64,000 bases of DNA from Sediminimonas sp. (lineage in GTDB: Bacteria > Pseudomonadota > Alphaproteobacteria > Rhodobacterales > Rhodobacteraceae), in contig NZ_JAGXFK010000058.1 in NCBI RefSeq assembly GCF_024637375.1, positions 1 to 64,000 of the forward strand, in the 5' to 3' direction. Position numbers and translations under genes: made by a program. Below the pieces are notes generated by a model. That model was not told the DNA's origin. It made no database searches and saw nothing but the letters and a program-made list of their open reading frames with translations. The number at the start of each line of letters is the position of its first letter. Positions within the stretch are counted from its first letter, which is position 1. This document shows positions 9,010 to 19,774 of the stretch, piece by piece.

Positions 9010-10377
9010 TCACTTGCGGCCCGGCATGCCGTCGAACTTCTTTTCGATCCCATCCCAGCAGTGGATGTAGTCGTCCTGCAACGGCGCTTCGTTCGCGGCG
9101 AAGGCGGTCAGGTGCTGCGGGAAGCGGGTTTCGAACATAAACGACATGGTGTTGTCGAGCTTCTCGGGCTTGAGATCGGCGTTCGACGCCCCCTCGAACG
9201 CGTCGCGGTCGGGGCCGTGGGGCAGCATCATGTTGTGCAGGCTCAGGCCACCAGGGACGAAGCCCTGCGGCTTGGCGTCGTACTGGCCGTAGATGTTGCC
9301 CATCATCTCGGACATGATGTTCTTGTGATACCATGGCGGGCGGAAGGTATCTTCCATCACCATCCAGCGTTCGCGGAACAGCACGAAATCGATATTGGCG
9401 GTGCCCGGCACGCCCGAAGGCGCGGTCAGCACGGTAAAGATCGACGGGTCGGGGTGGTCGAACAGGATCGCGCCGATGGGGCAGTAATTGGTGAGGTCGT
9501 ATTTCACCGGCGCGTAGTTGCCGTGCCAGGCAACCACGTCGAGCGGGCTTTGCCCGATCTCGCAGGAATGGAACTGACCGCACCACTTGATCGTCAGCGT
9601 CGAGGGCGTCTCGCGGTCTTCGAAGGCGGCGACGGGGGTCTTGAAGTCGCGCCGGTTGGCCATGCAGTTGGCACCGATCGGGCCGCGGCCGGGCAGCTCG
9701 AACTTCTGACCGTAGTTTTCGCACACGAAGCCGCGGGCGGGGCCTTCCAGCACCTCGACCCGGTAGACCAGCCCGCGCGGGATGACGGCGATTTCCTGCG
9801 GGCCGATGTCGATGATGCCCAGTTCGGTGGCAAAGCGCAGCCGGCCTTCCTGCGGCACCACCAGCAATTCGCTGTCGGCGGAGAAGAAATAGGCATCCTC
9901 CATCGAGGCGGTGACCAGGTAGATGTGGCTGGCCATGCCGACCTGGGTGTTGACGTCGCCGGCGGTGGTCATGGTGCGCATGCCGGTGAGCCAGGTCAGT
10001 TGCGTGCCATCGCCGGGCAACGGCACCGGATCCCAGCGGTATTGCCCTAGGCTGATCACGTCGGGGTCGACATTGGGCGCCGATTTCCAGTGCGGCAGGT
10101 CGATCTTTTCATAGCGCGAGGAATGTTTCACGCTGGGTCGGATGCGGTAGCACCAGGTGCGTTCGTTCTGGTGGCTGGGCGCGGTGAAGGCGGTGCCGCT
10201 GAGTTGCTCGCCGTAGAGGCCGTAATTGCATTTCTGCGGGCTGTTCATCCCCTGCGGCAAGGCGCCGGGCAGCGCCTCGGTCTCGAAATCGTTGCCGAAG
10301 CCGGGCATGTAGCCCGGCGTCGTGCCGGTGGGGGTGGGGGCCTGGATGATGCTTTCGGGCACTGTATCGAGAGTCAT
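9010..10377 (-). CDS. hmgA: Homogentisate 1,2-dioxygenase
   Basis: [85 protein letters not shown]... Confidence 0.96.
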   Translation of the reverse strand: MTLDTVPESIIQAPTPTGTTPGYMPGFGNDFETEALPGALPQGMNSPQKCNYGLYGEQLSGTAFTAPSHQNERTWCYRIRPSVKHSSRYEKIDLPHWKSAPNVDPDVISLGQYRWDPVPLPGDGTQLTWLTGMRTMTTAGDVNTQVGMASHIYLVTASMEDAYFFSADSELLVVPQEGRLRFATELGIIDIGPQEIAVIPRGLVYRVEVLEGPARGFVCENYGQKFELPGRGPIGANCMANRRDFKTPVAAFEDRETPSTLTIKWCGQFHSCEIGQSPLDVVAWHGNYAPVKYDLTNYCPIGAILFDHPDPSIFTVLTAPSGVPGTANIDFVLFRERWMVMEDTFRPPWYHKNIMSEMMGNIYGQYDAKPQGFVPGGLSLHNMMLPHGPDRDAFEGASNADLKPEKLDNTMSFMFETRFPQHLTAFAANEAPLQDDYIHCWDGIEKKFDGMPGRK

Positions 10378-10402
10378 GGCGTCTCCTCCTTTGTTGCTTG
10401 CG

Positions 10403-10431
10403 TTGTTAACGGTTGTTTTTGTAACTAACAA
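10403..10431. promoter_or_regulatory. Inverted repeat TTGTTA-N17-TAACAA between hmgA and marR (candidate MarR operator)
   Basis: Symmetric element in the 69-bp divergent intergenic region. Confidence 0.4.
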
Positions 10432-10446
10432 GGGCAGGAGGCTCAC

Positions 10447-10887
10447 ATGAACGGCGATGACGATTTCGATCTGCAGGATTTCCTGCCCTATCTTCTCAAT
10501 CAGGCGGCCGAGGAAAGCAGCCTGGCCTTTCAGCAGATATACAAGGACCGCTACGGCATGTTGCGCACCGAGTGGCGGGTGTTGTTCCATCTTGGCCTTT
10601 ACGGGCGCATGACCGCGCGCGAGATTGGCCGCATGTCCAAGATGCACAAGACCAAGATCAGCCGCGCGGTGGCGAAACTGGCTGAACGCCGGTTCCTGAC
10701 CCGCCGGCGCGATGTCGACGACCGACGGCTTGAATACCTCGAACTCACGGCGGCGGGGCAGCGCGCCTATCGCGACCTGCGCGGCGTGGCGATGGCATAC
10801 GATGCAAACCTGGCGGCGCAATTTTCGCCGCGCGACGTGGCGACGCTCAAGCGGATGCTGCAGGCGCTTGCCGGGGGCGCGGAATGA
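10447..10887 (+). CDS. MarR family transcriptional regulator
   Basis: [50 protein letters not shown] wHTH; divergent from hmgA. Confidence 0.92.
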   Translation: MNGDDDFDLQDFLPYLLNQAAEESSLAFQQIYKDRYGMLRTEWRVLFHLGLYGRMTAREIGRMSKMHKTKISRAVAKLAERRFLTRRRDVDDRRLEYLELTAAGQRAYRDLRGVAMAYDANLAAQFSPRDVATLKRMLQALAGGAE

Positions 10888-11750
10888 GCGACCAGGCCAA
10901 GGGGCTCATGATCACCACGCTGGCGGTGCTGATGGTGGTGCCCGATTCGCTGTTCGTGCGGCTGATCGGGGCCGATGCGCTGGTGATCGCGTTCTGGCGT
11001 GGCGTGGTATCGGGCGGGCTGATCCTGCTGGGGGTGCTGGTTTGGCAAGGCGTGCAGCCCTACCGCGCGTTGCCCGGCACCGGGGTCAGCGGGGCGATCT
11101 ACGTGCTGGCGGTGGGCGCGGCGGGGGTGCTGTTCCCGCTTGCCGTCAGCCTGACCAGCGTTGCCAACGTGGTGTTCATCATCGCCGCGCTGCCGGTTTT
11201 CGCGGCGCTTTATTCGCGCATCTTCCTGGGCGAGGCGATATCGCGGCGCATGGTGCTGACGATGATCGCGGTGGCGGTGGGGCTGGCGATTCTGGGCTAT
11301 GGCTCGGCCGAGACGCGCGGCGCGCACTGGACGGGCGATGTGACGGCGCTGGGGGTGGCGGCGCTGTTCGCGGCGGGGCTGACCGCAGCGCGCAAGGTGC
11401 GCCGCGTGTCCATGGTGGCGGCGGTGCCGGTAGGCTACCTGGGCGCCTCGGCGTTGCTGTGGCCTTTCGTGGACCCGCTAAGCATTCCCGATGGGCAATG
11501 GCACCTTGTCGCCTTTCACGGCGCCTTCATCGCCGGCAGTTCGATGGGGCTGGCGCTGGGTCCGCGTTACATCCCCTCGCCCGAAGTGGGGCTGCTGATC
11601 TTGCTGGAATCGGTGCTGGCACCGCTGCTGGCATGGATGGTGGTGGGCGAGGATCCGGGGCCCTATGCCCTGGTCGGCGGCGCGGTGGTGATCGGGGCGC
11701 TGGCAGTGTCGAACGCGGTGGCGCTGAGCCGGCGGAAAGGGCGGGTTTGA
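10884..11750 (+). CDS. EamA/DMT family transporter
   Basis: 288 aa hydrophobic protein with EamA-type repeats; ATGA overlap with MarR gene. Confidence 0.9.
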   Translation: MSDQAKGLMITTLAVLMVVPDSLFVRLIGADALVIAFWRGVVSGGLILLGVLVWQGVQPYRALPGTGVSGAIYVLAVGAAGVLFPLAVSLTSVANVVFIIAALPVFAALYSRIFLGEAISRRMVLTMIAVAVGLAILGYGSAETRGAHWTGDVTALGVAALFAAGLTAARKVRRVSMVAAVPVGYLGASALLWPFVDPLSIPDGQWHLVAFHGAFIAGSSMGLALGPRYIPSPEVGLLILLESVLAPLLAWMVVGEDPGPYALVGGAVVIGALAVSNAVALSRRKGRV

Positions 11751-11819
11751 GCACGTTGCAGGCATTGCCCCTGCCCGGGAACGGAGTCCCCTCCGCTCGC
11801 ATGGCGCCCTTGGAGGCGC

Positions 11820-12629
11820 TCAGAAATCCACGCTGACGCCGGGCAGGTTCAGTGCCTTGATCAGGTCGCGCAATTCTTGCCGGGCAGCGACGTTGGAGAT
11901 GTTGAGCTGCTTGACGCCCACGTCCTTGAGATCGAGCAGCGTCAGCCCGCGCGGAAACAACTCGCGGAACACCACCCGTTCGTGAAAGCCCGGCGCGGTG
12001 CGAAAGCCGATTCGCCTGGCCAGGTGATCGAGCGCGGCACCCATCTTCTGCTTGTTGACCATCTGCTGAGCGCCCAGCCGGTTGCGCACCACCACCCAGT
12101 CGATGGGTTTCAGCCCCGCCTGGGCGCGCAGTTGCCGGGCATTCCAGACCATCTCGGAATACACCGAGGGGCCGAGGATCTTCTGCCCGTCCGAATCGAC
12201 ATGCGCCAGCAGGTCGAAATCGATGAAGCTGTCGTTGAGCGGCGTAATCAGCGTGTCGGCCAGGCTGTGGGCGACCTGGCTCAGTCGTGTGTGCGAGCCG
12301 GGGCAGTCGATGACGATGAAGTCGCAGGCGGTTTCCATCTCGCCGATGGCCGCCGAAAGGCGATGGTCGTAGATGTTCTCGCCCGGTTTCAGATCGTCCT
12401 GCTGGGCCTCGGGCAATTCGTGATATTGCGCCGATGGCAGGTCGATGCCGTTGTCGGCGATGAATTTCTCGCGGTTGGCGGCATAGCGCGCGAAGGTTTT
12501 CTGGCGCAGGTCCAGGTCCAGCGCGCCGACCGCGTGCCCCAGCCGCGCCAGCGCCGTGGCGGTGTGCATCGAGACGGTGGACTTGCCCGCGCCGCCCTTT
12601 TCATTTCCAACCACGATGATATGCGCCAT
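11820..12629 (-). CDS. mipZ: Division-plane positioning ATPase MipZ
   Basis: MAHIIVVGNEKGGAGKSTVSMHTATALARLGHAVGALDLDLRQKTFARYAANRE, deviant Walker A, MipZ-type sequence. Confidence 0.9.
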   Translation of the reverse strand: MAHIIVVGNEKGGAGKSTVSMHTATALARLGHAVGALDLDLRQKTFARYAANREKFIADNGIDLPSAQYHELPEAQQDDLKPGENIYDHRLSAAIGEMETACDFIVIDCPGSHTRLSQVAHSLADTLITPLNDSFIDFDLLAHVDSDGQKILGPSVYSEMVWNARQLRAQAGLKPIDWVVVRNRLGAQQMVNKQKMGAALDHLARRIGFRTAPGFHERVVFRELFPRGLTLLDLKDVGVKQLNISNVAARQELRDLIKALNLPGVSVDF

Positions 12630-12759
12630 GCGTCCCCGTCCCCCATATCGCCTTGTTAGCGGCGTTTTCCACAGGATATTGTGGCGCGGCGGATTTGCAA
12701 AGCCCCCACGCGCGCAGGGCTTCATTGGCAGGTGTCGCGGCGATTTGGAAGGGGCCGCG

Positions 12760-12793
12760 ACCTCCGGCGGGAGTATTCGGGGCAAGATGAAGC
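12760..12793 (+). repeat. Class I intergenic repeat, copy B
   Basis: ACCTCCGGCGGGAGTATTCGGGGCAAGATGAAGC. Confidence 0.85.
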
Positions 12794-12810
12794 CACAGTG
12801 CGCAGGAATG

Positions 12811-12840
12811 AAAACCCCCGCGCCGTGGGGGGCGCGGGGG
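12811..12840 (-). terminator. Rho-independent terminator downstream of rpmE
   Basis: Minus strand CCCCCGCGCC-CCCCAC-GGCGCGGGGG-TTTTC. Confidence 0.85.
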
Positions 12841-12870
12841 ATTGCATTGTCACGACGAGTAGCGGGCTTA

Positions 12871-13092
12871 TCAGAAGCCGAGGCCCGCGTACTTGTTCTT
12901 GAACTTCGACACGCGTCCGCCGGTGTCCATCAGGCGCGAGGACCCGCCCGTCCAGGCCGGGTGCGAGGTGGGGTCCACGTCGAGCGTCATCATGTCGCCC
13001 TCGGCGCCCCAGGTAGAGCGGACCTGGAACACGGTGCCGTCGGTCATCTTGACGTCGATCATGTGGTAATCGGGGTGGATGCCTTGTTTCAT
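12871..13092 (-). CDS. rpmE: 50S ribosomal protein bL31
   Basis: [73 protein letters not shown]. Confidence 0.96.
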   Translation of the reverse strand: MKQGIHPDYHMIDVKMTDGTVFQVRSTWGAEGDMMTLDVDPTSHPAWTGGSSRLMDTGGRVSKFKNKYAGLGF

Positions 13093-13103
13093 CGGTCCGA
13101 TCC

Positions 13104-13496
13104 TTATGCCTTGGCGCCCGAGAGCGGCTTGTAGTGGGTATCCTCGGCGATGCGGGCGGATTTGCCCCGGCGCGAGCGCAGGTAGTAGAGCTTGGCGCGG
13201 CGCACGCGGCCGCGGCGTACCACTGTGATGTTTTCGATGTTGGTCGAGTAGAGCGGGAACACCCGTTCCACGCCCTCGCCGAACGAGATCTTGCGCACCG
13301 TGAAGGCGCCGGCGACGCCCTTGCCGTTCTTGCGGCTGATGCACACGCCTTCGAAGTTCTGCACCCGGGTGCGCGTGCCTTCGGTCACCTTGTAGCCGAC
13401 GCGGATGGTGTCGCCGGCCTTGAAGTCGGGAATTTCCTTCCCGAGGGAGGCGATGTGTTCCGCCTCCAGTTCTGCGATCAGGTCCATCTGATCCAC
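13104..13496 (-). CDS. rplS: 50S ribosomal protein bL19
   Basis: [57 protein letters not shown]... Confidence 0.96.
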   Translation of the reverse strand: MDQMDLIAELEAEHIASLGKEIPDFKAGDTIRVGYKVTEGTRTRVQNFEGVCISRKNGKGVAGAFTVRKISFGEGVERVFPLYSTNIENITVVRRGRVRRAKLYYLRSRRGKSARIAEDTHYKPLSGAKA

Positions 13497-13541
13497 TCCT
13501 GACTATGCTTGCGGTTTGGCCCGCAAAGTTGATGCGCGTCC

Positions 13542-14393
13542 TCAGAGCTCTTGGTCTTCTTCCGGGTCCCTATCGTGGTCGTCACAATAAGCCCGCCAGA
13601 GATCAGGTCGGCGTTGCTTGGTCAGCCTTTCGGCCATGGCCCGGCGCCAGTCGGTTATGTTCGCGTGGTGGCCCGACAGAAGAACATCGGGAACCGCGCG
13701 CCCCTTCCAGACGGCCGGTTTCGTGTACTGGGGGTGTTCAAGCAGGTGGTCTGAAAAGGATTCCTCTTCGGTCGATGCCTGATTCCCGAGCACGCGGGGT
13801 ATAAGCCGGACCGCGGCATCAATCAAGGCCTGTGCGGCGATCTCGCCGCCGGTGAGAACGAAATCGCCCAGGCTGACCTCGTCGATGTCGTAGGCGTCGA
13901 GCACACGCTGATCGACGCCCTCAAACCGTCCGCACAGCAGCGTCACGCCGTCGGCGCGCGCCAGCCGCCGTGCCTGCGCCTGGTCGAAGCGGCGACCGCG
14001 GGGGCTGAGATAAATCACCGGCCAGTCGCCGCGAGCGCGGCTTGCGGCCTGGTCGAGCGCCGCCCCCAGCACATCGGGGCGCAGCACCATGCCGGCGCCG
14101 CCGCCGGTGGGCGTGTCGTCGACATTGCGGTGCGGGCCGACGCCGAAGGGCCGCAGGTCGATCGTGTCGAGCGCCCAAAGCCCCTCGCGCAGGGCACGCC
14201 CCGTGAGGCTTTCACCCAGAACGCCCGGAAAGGCCTGCGGAAACAGGGTAAGCACCTGCGCCGTCCAGACCCCGGCCAGCGGGTCGGGGTCGCCGATCAA
14301 ATCGCGCGGGCGGCGGGTGGCGGCGATCGATTTGCGCCCGTGCGAGCGGGCGGTCCGGCCGCCGCCTGTGCCGCCGTCGCCGCCGCCGGTCAT
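13542..14393 (-). CDS. trmD: tRNA (guanine-N1)-methyltransferase TrmD
   Basis: [63 protein letters not shown]... SPOUT MTase. Confidence 0.95.
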   Translation of the reverse strand: MTGGGDGGTGGGRTARSHGRKSIAATRRPRDLIGDPDPLAGVWTAQVLTLFPQAFPGVLGESLTGRALREGLWALDTIDLRPFGVGPHRNVDDTPTGGGAGMVLRPDVLGAALDQAASRARGDWPVIYLSPRGRRFDQAQARRLARADGVTLLCGRFEGVDQRVLDAYDIDEVSLGDFVLTGGEIAAQALIDAAVRLIPRVLGNQASTEEESFSDHLLEHPQYTKPAVWKGRAVPDVLLSGHHANITDWRRAMAERLTKQRRPDLWRAYCDDHDRDPEEDQEL

Positions 14394-15205
14394 GCCGGGA
14401 ACCCCCGGCTGCCGGTGCCACGGGCCATGACGGCCTTCTTTGCCGCGGTCAGCGCCGCCTTGTCGAGCCCCGCGCGGTTGAGCCGCAGCAACTCGTCGGC
14501 GACCTCCGCGCCAAGCGCGCGGTTGGCCGGCGGCAGCGGGGTGAGCGCGGCGCGCAAGTCCGCGCCGGGCTGCATGAGGTCCAGCAGCGGCTCCAGCGGG
14601 CCGAGGCGCAGGTCGGCGCAGGCTTCCAGCGGGGTGGCGTGCACCCGGTGCGGCGCGGGCACCGCGGCACTGACGGCGGCAACGTCGGCTTCGAGGTCGG
14701 CATGCGGCAGGTAGGCGGCGCGGTAGCTGTCGAAATCGTCGGTCATGCGGGTAGCGCGCAAGTGCTGCCAGTAGCACGAGCGCAGCCAGCTTTCGCGCTC
14801 GCGGGTCGAGAAGTGGAAGTCGATGAGCGCATCCGGCAGGCATTCGCCGGTGACCTCGGCAAAGCGGGCCATGATCGCCGGCGTCACCGAGTACCGCCTG
14901 AGCCCATGCCGCCCCGGCATGTGGCCGGCGAGGTTCTCCGAACTGATCACCACCGGGCGCGGGTCGTCGGCGTCAAGCCCGGCGAGGAACTGCGCCAGTT
15001 CGAAGGCGAACAACGCCGCGTCGAGCGGGTCGCCGCCGTGCTTGCCGCCCGCCGACATGCCGCGCGCGGCACCGCACACGCCGGGGATGTCGCGGTGGGT
15101 GAAGACGCGGAATTCGCGCGCCAGCCGCTTGCCGTTGCGGCGCAGCGTCTGCTGCACGCTGCTGGTGCCGGTCTTGTGAAACCCCGCGTGCGCGATCAGT
15201 CGCAT
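14390..15205 (-). CDS. Sulfotransferase-like P-loop protein
   Basis: MRLIAHAGFHKTGTSSVQQTLRRNGKRL, PAPS-binding-like HKTGTSS P-loop; ATGA overlap with trmD. Confidence 0.65.
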   Translation of the reverse strand: MRLIAHAGFHKTGTSSVQQTLRRNGKRLAREFRVFTHRDIPGVCGAARGMSAGGKHGGDPLDAALFAFELAQFLAGLDADDPRPVVISSENLAGHMPGRHGLRRYSVTPAIMARFAEVTGECLPDALIDFHFSTRERESWLRSCYWQHLRATRMTDDFDSYRAAYLPHADLEADVAAVSAAVPAPHRVHATPLEACADLRLGPLEPLLDLMQPGADLRAALTPLPPANRALGAEVADELLRLNRAGLDKAALTAAKKAVMARGTGSRGFPA

Positions 15206-15206
15206 C

Positions 15207-15755
15207 TCAGAACAGCCCCTCGGGCGGGTCGGCGACGATGCGCCCGGCGGCCAGATCGACGGTGGGCACGGCGGCGCGGGTGAAGGGCAGCAGCACCGTG
15301 TCGGTGTGCCCCGGCGCGTGAACCTCCAGCAAGTCGCCGGCGCCATGATCGTGCACCGCGCGCACCCGACCCAGCGTGGCGCCGCCGGTATCGACCACCT
15401 CCAGCCCGATCAGGTCGACGTGGTAGAACTCGTCGTCGGGAAGCGCCGGCAGGCGCGCGCGCGGCACGTAAAGGCGCACGCCGCGCAGCGCCTCGGCCGC
15501 CTCGCGGGTTTCGACGCCGCTGAGGCGCACGGCGAACCCGTTCTTGACCGGGCGTTCGACCTGGATATCGAACGCGATCTCGCCGTTCTCGGTGAGCAGC
15601 GGCGCGTAGTCGGCGATGTCGTCGGGCCGGGCGGTGAAGCATTTCAGCCGCACCTCGCCATGGACGCCGAAAGCGCCGGCGATGGCGCCCACGCAGATCA
15701 TCGGATCGCCGGTCGCGGCGGTGCCGCCGCTGCCCTGGTCGTCGCTGCCGGTCAT
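15207..15755 (-). CDS. rimM: Ribosome maturation factor RimM
   Basis: [41 protein letters not shown]... Confidence 0.95.
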   Translation of the reverse strand: MTGSDDQGSGGTAATGDPMICVGAIAGAFGVHGEVRLKCFTARPDDIADYAPLLTENGEIAFDIQVERPVKNGFAVRLSGVETREAAEALRGVRLYVPRARLPALPDDEFYHVDLIGLEVVDTGGATLGRVRAVHDHGAGDLLEVHAPGHTDTVLLPFTRAAVPTVDLAAGRIVADPPEGLF

Positions 15756-15808
15756 GTGGTTTCCCCAGTGAGTGCCCCGCCGCGCGAAAGGCGCGGCGGG
15801 GGCGCGGG

Positions 15809-16186
15809 TTACGCCTCGGCCTCGGCCTCGTCGCTGGCGCCGGCGGCTTCGGCGGCCTTGGCGGCTTTCGCCTCGGTGCGCTCCTGCGCTTTCTTGCCGG
15901 GCGCGCCTTTCTTGAGGTTGGCGCGCTGTTTCTTCTCGACCACGCCGGCGGCTTCGAGGAAACGCGAGATGCGGTCGGTGGGCTGGGCGCCCTGGTCGAG
16001 CCAGTGCTTGATGCGCTCGACATCCATTTTCACGCGCTCCTCGCTGTCCTTGGGCAACAGCGGGTTGTAGGTGCCCAGTCGCTCCAGGAAGCGCCCGTCG
16101 CGGGGCATGCGGCTGTCGGCGGCGACGATGCGGTAGAAGGGGCGTTTCTTGCTGCCGGCACGGGCGAGGCGGATTTTCATGGCCAT
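15809..16186 (-). CDS. rpsP: 30S ribosomal protein bS16
   Basis: [73 protein letters not shown]. Confidence 0.97.
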   Translation of the reverse strand: MAMKIRLARAGSKKRPFYRIVAADSRMPRDGRFLERLGTYNPLLPKDSEERVKMDVERIKHWLDQGAQPTDRISRFLEAAGVVEKKQRANLKKGAPGKKAQERTEAKAAKAAEAAGASDEAEAEA

Positions 16187-16236
16187 TGGTGTTTCTCCTT
16201 TGTGAATGGCGTTTGACAGAGTGTCGGTGGTCGGGG

Positions 16237-16533
16237 TCAGGATTGGTGGCTCTGGTGGTGGTGGATCACCTCGGCGATGATGAAGTTGAGGAACTTGCGG
16301 GCGAATTCGGGATCGAGATCGGCGGCTTTCGCCAACTCTTCGAGCCGGGCGATCTGTTGCTCTTCGCGCGCCGGGTCGGAGGGCGGCAGCTCGTGATGCG
16401 CCTTGAGCCGGCCCACCGCCTGGGTGTGCTTGAACCGCTCGGCCAGGGTATAGACGAGGATCGCGTCGAGCCTGTCGATGCTGTCGCGGTGATCGGCCAG
16501 CAGGGCCGCGGCGCGGGTGGCGTCATCGGTCAT
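16237..16533 (-). CDS. Chorismate mutase (AroQ type)
   Basis: [58 protein letters not shown]; between ffh and rpsP. Confidence 0.88.
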   Translation of the reverse strand: MTDDATRAAALLADHRDSIDRLDAILVYTLAERFKHTQAVGRLKAHHELPPSDPAREEQQIARLEELAKAADLDPEFARKFLNFIIAEVIHHHQSHQS

Positions 16534-16631
16534 GGCGGTGCTCCGGACCGGCGAAATCGCCGGACTGCAAGATGTCGGTATCACGTCGGTATCGCATCGG
16601 TGCGCGACGCGGCGTGCGGATCGAGGGCGTG

Positions 16632-17237
16632 TCAGTCAACGGGCATCCCCCTGGGTTTGAACAGCGGATCGCGGTAGTTGGCGATTTCCATCTCGATGCC
16701 GTGTTCGAGTTGGCTGCCGCGCAGCGCGCCAGCGTCGGGATGGCGATAGACCGCGTCGTGGCCGTCGATGGTGGGCGCGTCGTGATCCTTGACCGCGCCC
16801 AGCCGTTCGGCCAGGCGGATGCTGTCGAGGTTCTTGGGGTCGATATAGCTGACCGCGCCGGTCCAGCCCAGCGTGTCGTAGAAATAGTCGCGCGCGGCGT
16901 GGGTGGCTTCGAGCGCGTAGCCGTGGCCGGCGACCTCGGGCCAGATGATCCAGGCCAGTTCGGGTTCGGGCCACATGGCCGGGAACCAGCCGCCGGCCAT
17001 GCCCAGCGAGCGATCGGTTTCGCGGTCGTGGATCATCCACATGCCGTAGCCGCGGATCTGCCAGTGGCCGATCTCGGCGGCGTAGAGCATCCATGCCTCG
17101 TAGGCGTTGAGCGGCCCGCCCATGAACCGCGCGCGGTAGGACGAGAACGTCGCCTTGAAATCTGGATAGTCCTGCGGCTCGGGGCCGCGCAGGACGAGGC
17201 GTGGCGTCTCGATGACGGGGATGGACGTGTGCGGCAT
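16632..17237 (-). CDS. GNAT family N-acetyltransferase
   Basis: ETPRLVLRGPEPQDYPDF...RETDRSLGMAGGWF...WPEVAGHGYALEATHAARDYFYD... GNAT (RimJ/RimL-like). Confidence 0.88.
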   Translation of the reverse strand: MPHTSIPVIETPRLVLRGPEPQDYPDFKATFSSYRARFMGGPLNAYEAWMLYAAEIGHWQIRGYGMWMIHDRETDRSLGMAGGWFPAMWPEPELAWIIWPEVAGHGYALEATHAARDYFYDTLGWTGAVSYIDPKNLDSIRLAERLGAVKDHDAPTIDGHDAVYRHPDAGALRGSQLEHGIEMEIANYRDPLFKPRGMPVD

Positions 17238-17797
17238 CAGGCGTAGGCCTCCGCGCTGCCGTCGCTGTCGAGCGCGTCCGGGCCGGGGTGACGGTAGAGC
17301 ATGTCACGGCCCATATTGACGTTGGTGTACTCGCGTTCGAACCAGGCGCCCAGCCGTTCGGCCAGCGCCACCGAACGGGTGTTGCCGGGTACGATGTTGG
17401 AGGTCAGCGTGGTGAAGCCCAGCCCGTCGGGCGCATAGGCCCATTCGCGGGCGCGCGCGGCGGCCTCGAAGGCGATGCCGCGGCCCTCGTAGCCGTCTAA
17501 CACGACCCAGCCCAGTTCGGGTTCGGGCCAGCCATCGGGGTTCCAGATGCCGGTGATGCCGGCGGGCTGGCCGCTGGCCTTGTCCTGGATCGTGAAATAG
17601 CCGTAGCCGTGGATGTGCCAGTGCCCGATACTGAGCGCGATCCAGCGCCAGGCGTCGTGGCGGTTGTCGCAGGCGCCGAAACCGGCGGCGCGGTCGCGGT
17701 CGGTCAGGAAGGCGATCAGCGGTTCGATGTCGCGCATCTCGGGGCCGCGCAGGACCAGGTTGGCGGTTTCCAGGGTGGGGGCGTTGGTGAGGTTCAT
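17237..17797 (-). CDS. GNAT family N-acetyltransferase (tandem paralogue)
   Basis: ETANLVLRGPEMRDIEPLIAFL...GYEGRGIAFEAAARAREWAY...; start/stop touches next GNAT gene. Confidence 0.88.
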   Translation of the reverse strand: MNLTNAPTLETANLVLRGPEMRDIEPLIAFLTDRDRAAGFGACDNRHDAWRWIALSIGHWHIHGYGYFTIQDKASGQPAGITGIWNPDGWPEPELGWVVLDGYEGRGIAFEAAARAREWAYAPDGLGFTTLTSNIVPGNTRSVALAERLGAWFEREYTNVNMGRDMLYRHPGPDALDSDGSAEAYA

Positions 17798-17897
17798 GAT
17801 GGCGTGATCCGGTTGCCGCGCTGCCGCGCGTCCGATTTCGGTATGGGGCGGGCGCGACGTGCCGCTGCGGGCAGGTGCGCGCAATGCACCGATGGGA

Positions 17898-17931
17898 GCC
17901 TCCGGCGGGAGTATTTCGGGAAAGATGAAGC
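17898..17931 (+). repeat. Class I intergenic repeat, copy C
   Basis: GCCTCCGGCGGGAGTATTTCGGGAAAGATGAAGC, ending within 6 nt of the ffh stop codon. Confidence 0.9.
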
Positions 17932-17936
17932 CATGG

Positions 17937-19419
17937 TCATTTCTTCTTGCCCAAGCCCGAGAGGCCGGGGGGCAGCGCGTTGCCGCCGCCGATGCCGCCC
18001 ATTCCCTTGGCGCCACCCATGGCGCGCGCGGCGTCTTCCATTGCCTTGGGGTCGTTCATGTCGGGCATTCCGCCGCCTTTGCCGAACATGCCTTTCATGG
18101 CCTGCTTGAGGGCGCCGCCCTTGCCCATCTTCTTCATCATGTCGGCCATCTGGCGGTGCATTTTCAGCAGCTTGTTGAGGTCCGACACGTCGAGCCCGGC
18201 GCCTTTGGCGATGCGTTTCTTGCGGCTGGCCTGGAGGATCTGGGGGTTGGCGCGTTCGCGCCGCGTCATCGACTGGATCAGCGCGATCTGCTGGCGCAGG
18301 ATGGAATCGTCGAAGCCGGCCTGCTGCACCTGTTTGGCCATCTTTCCCATGCCCGGCATCATGCCCATGATCGAGTCCATGCCGCCCATCTTGAGCATCT
18401 GTTCAAGCTGGGCGCGCAGGTCGTTCATGTTGAACTGGCCCTTCTTGAAGCGCCGCATCATGCGCTCGGCCTGTTCGGCCTCGAGCGTGGCCTGGGCTTT
18501 CTCGACCAGGCTGACGATATCGCCCATGCCGAGGATGCGTCCGGCGATGCGTTCGGGCTCGAAGGTTTCGAGCGCGTCCATCTTCTCGCCCAGGCCGACG
18601 AAGCGAATGGGCTTGCCGGTGATGGCGCGCATCGACAGCGCCGCGCCGCCGCGGCCGTCGCCGTCCATCCGGGTGAGAACCACGCCGGTGACGCCGATCT
18701 TGTCATCGAATTCGGTGGCGACGTTGACGGCGTCCTGGCCGGTCAGCCCGTCGACCACCAGAAGCGTCTCGCGCGGGTTGACCGCGTCGCGCACCGCGGC
18801 GGCCTGGGCGATCAGCTCGGCGTCGATATGCAGCCGGCCGGCGGTGTCGAGCATGTAGACGTCGTAGCCGCCAAGGCTGGCCTGGGTCTTGGCGCGCCTG
18901 GCGATGGCGACCGGGTCTTCGCCCTTGACGATGGGCAGGGTATCGACGCCGATCTGGGCCCCGAGGATTTCCAGCTGTTCCATCGCCGCGGGTCTTTGCA
19001 CGTCGAGCGAGGCCATCAGCACGCGCTTGCCGTCGCGTTCCTTCAGCCGCTTGGCGAGCTTGGCGGTGGTGGTGGTCTTGCCCGAGCCCTGCAGCCCGAC
19101 CATCAGCATCGGGGCGGGCGGCGTGTCGATCCTGAGCGCGTCGGGGTCTTCGCCGCCGCTGAGCGTCTCGACCAGCGCGTCGTGAACGATCTTGACCACT
19201 TGCTGGCCCGGCGTGACCGACTTGGTCACCGCGCTTCCGGTGGCCTCTTTCTGGACGCGCTTGATGAATTCGCGCGCCACGGGCAGCGACACGTCCGCCT
19301 CAAGCAGCGCCACGCGCACCTCGCGCAGGGCGGTCTTGACGTCGTCTTCGCTGGGCGCGCCCTGCTTGGTGAGCCGGTCGAGGACGCCGGAGAGGCGTTC
19401 GGATAGGTTTTCAAACATG
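17937..19419 (-). CDS. ffh: Signal recognition particle protein Ffh
   Basis: MFENLSERLSGVLDRLTKQGAPSEDDVKTALREVRVALLEADVSLPVAREFIKRV...GLQGSGKTTTTAKLA... M domain C-terminus. Confidence 0.97.
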
Positions 19420-19774
19420 CCTGCGGCTTCCCTCTGATGCCGGATTTCGCCTTGCCCCAACATAAGTGGGACGGTTCCAAACGTGAATGCCCCCACGGGC
19501 GAAACTCGCTGGTGGGGGGCGATCCCGGGCTGCGCCCATGGGACCGGAAGCATGACCGGCTTCCGGAGATTTGGTTCCCGTTAAGCGCAGGCGGCGCGGG
19601 AGTCAAGCCATGCGGGCGCGTTTCGCGGCATGGGCCGGCGCGTGCGGCTGGCGCGTGCGGCGCGCTTTGCCTTGTGCCACCGCACGCACCGGACTAGAAA
19701 GTCGTGCGGATGTGTTGATCTGCGCACATACGCCCCCCGCATCCGTCCGAAACCGACAGCGCGCGAGGCCTGCC

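Noticed and set aside
16632-17797. GNAT pair as toxin-antitoxin (TacAT-like)
   Set aside because: Both proteins are RimJ/RimL-type GNAT paralogues; no RHH antitoxin partner.
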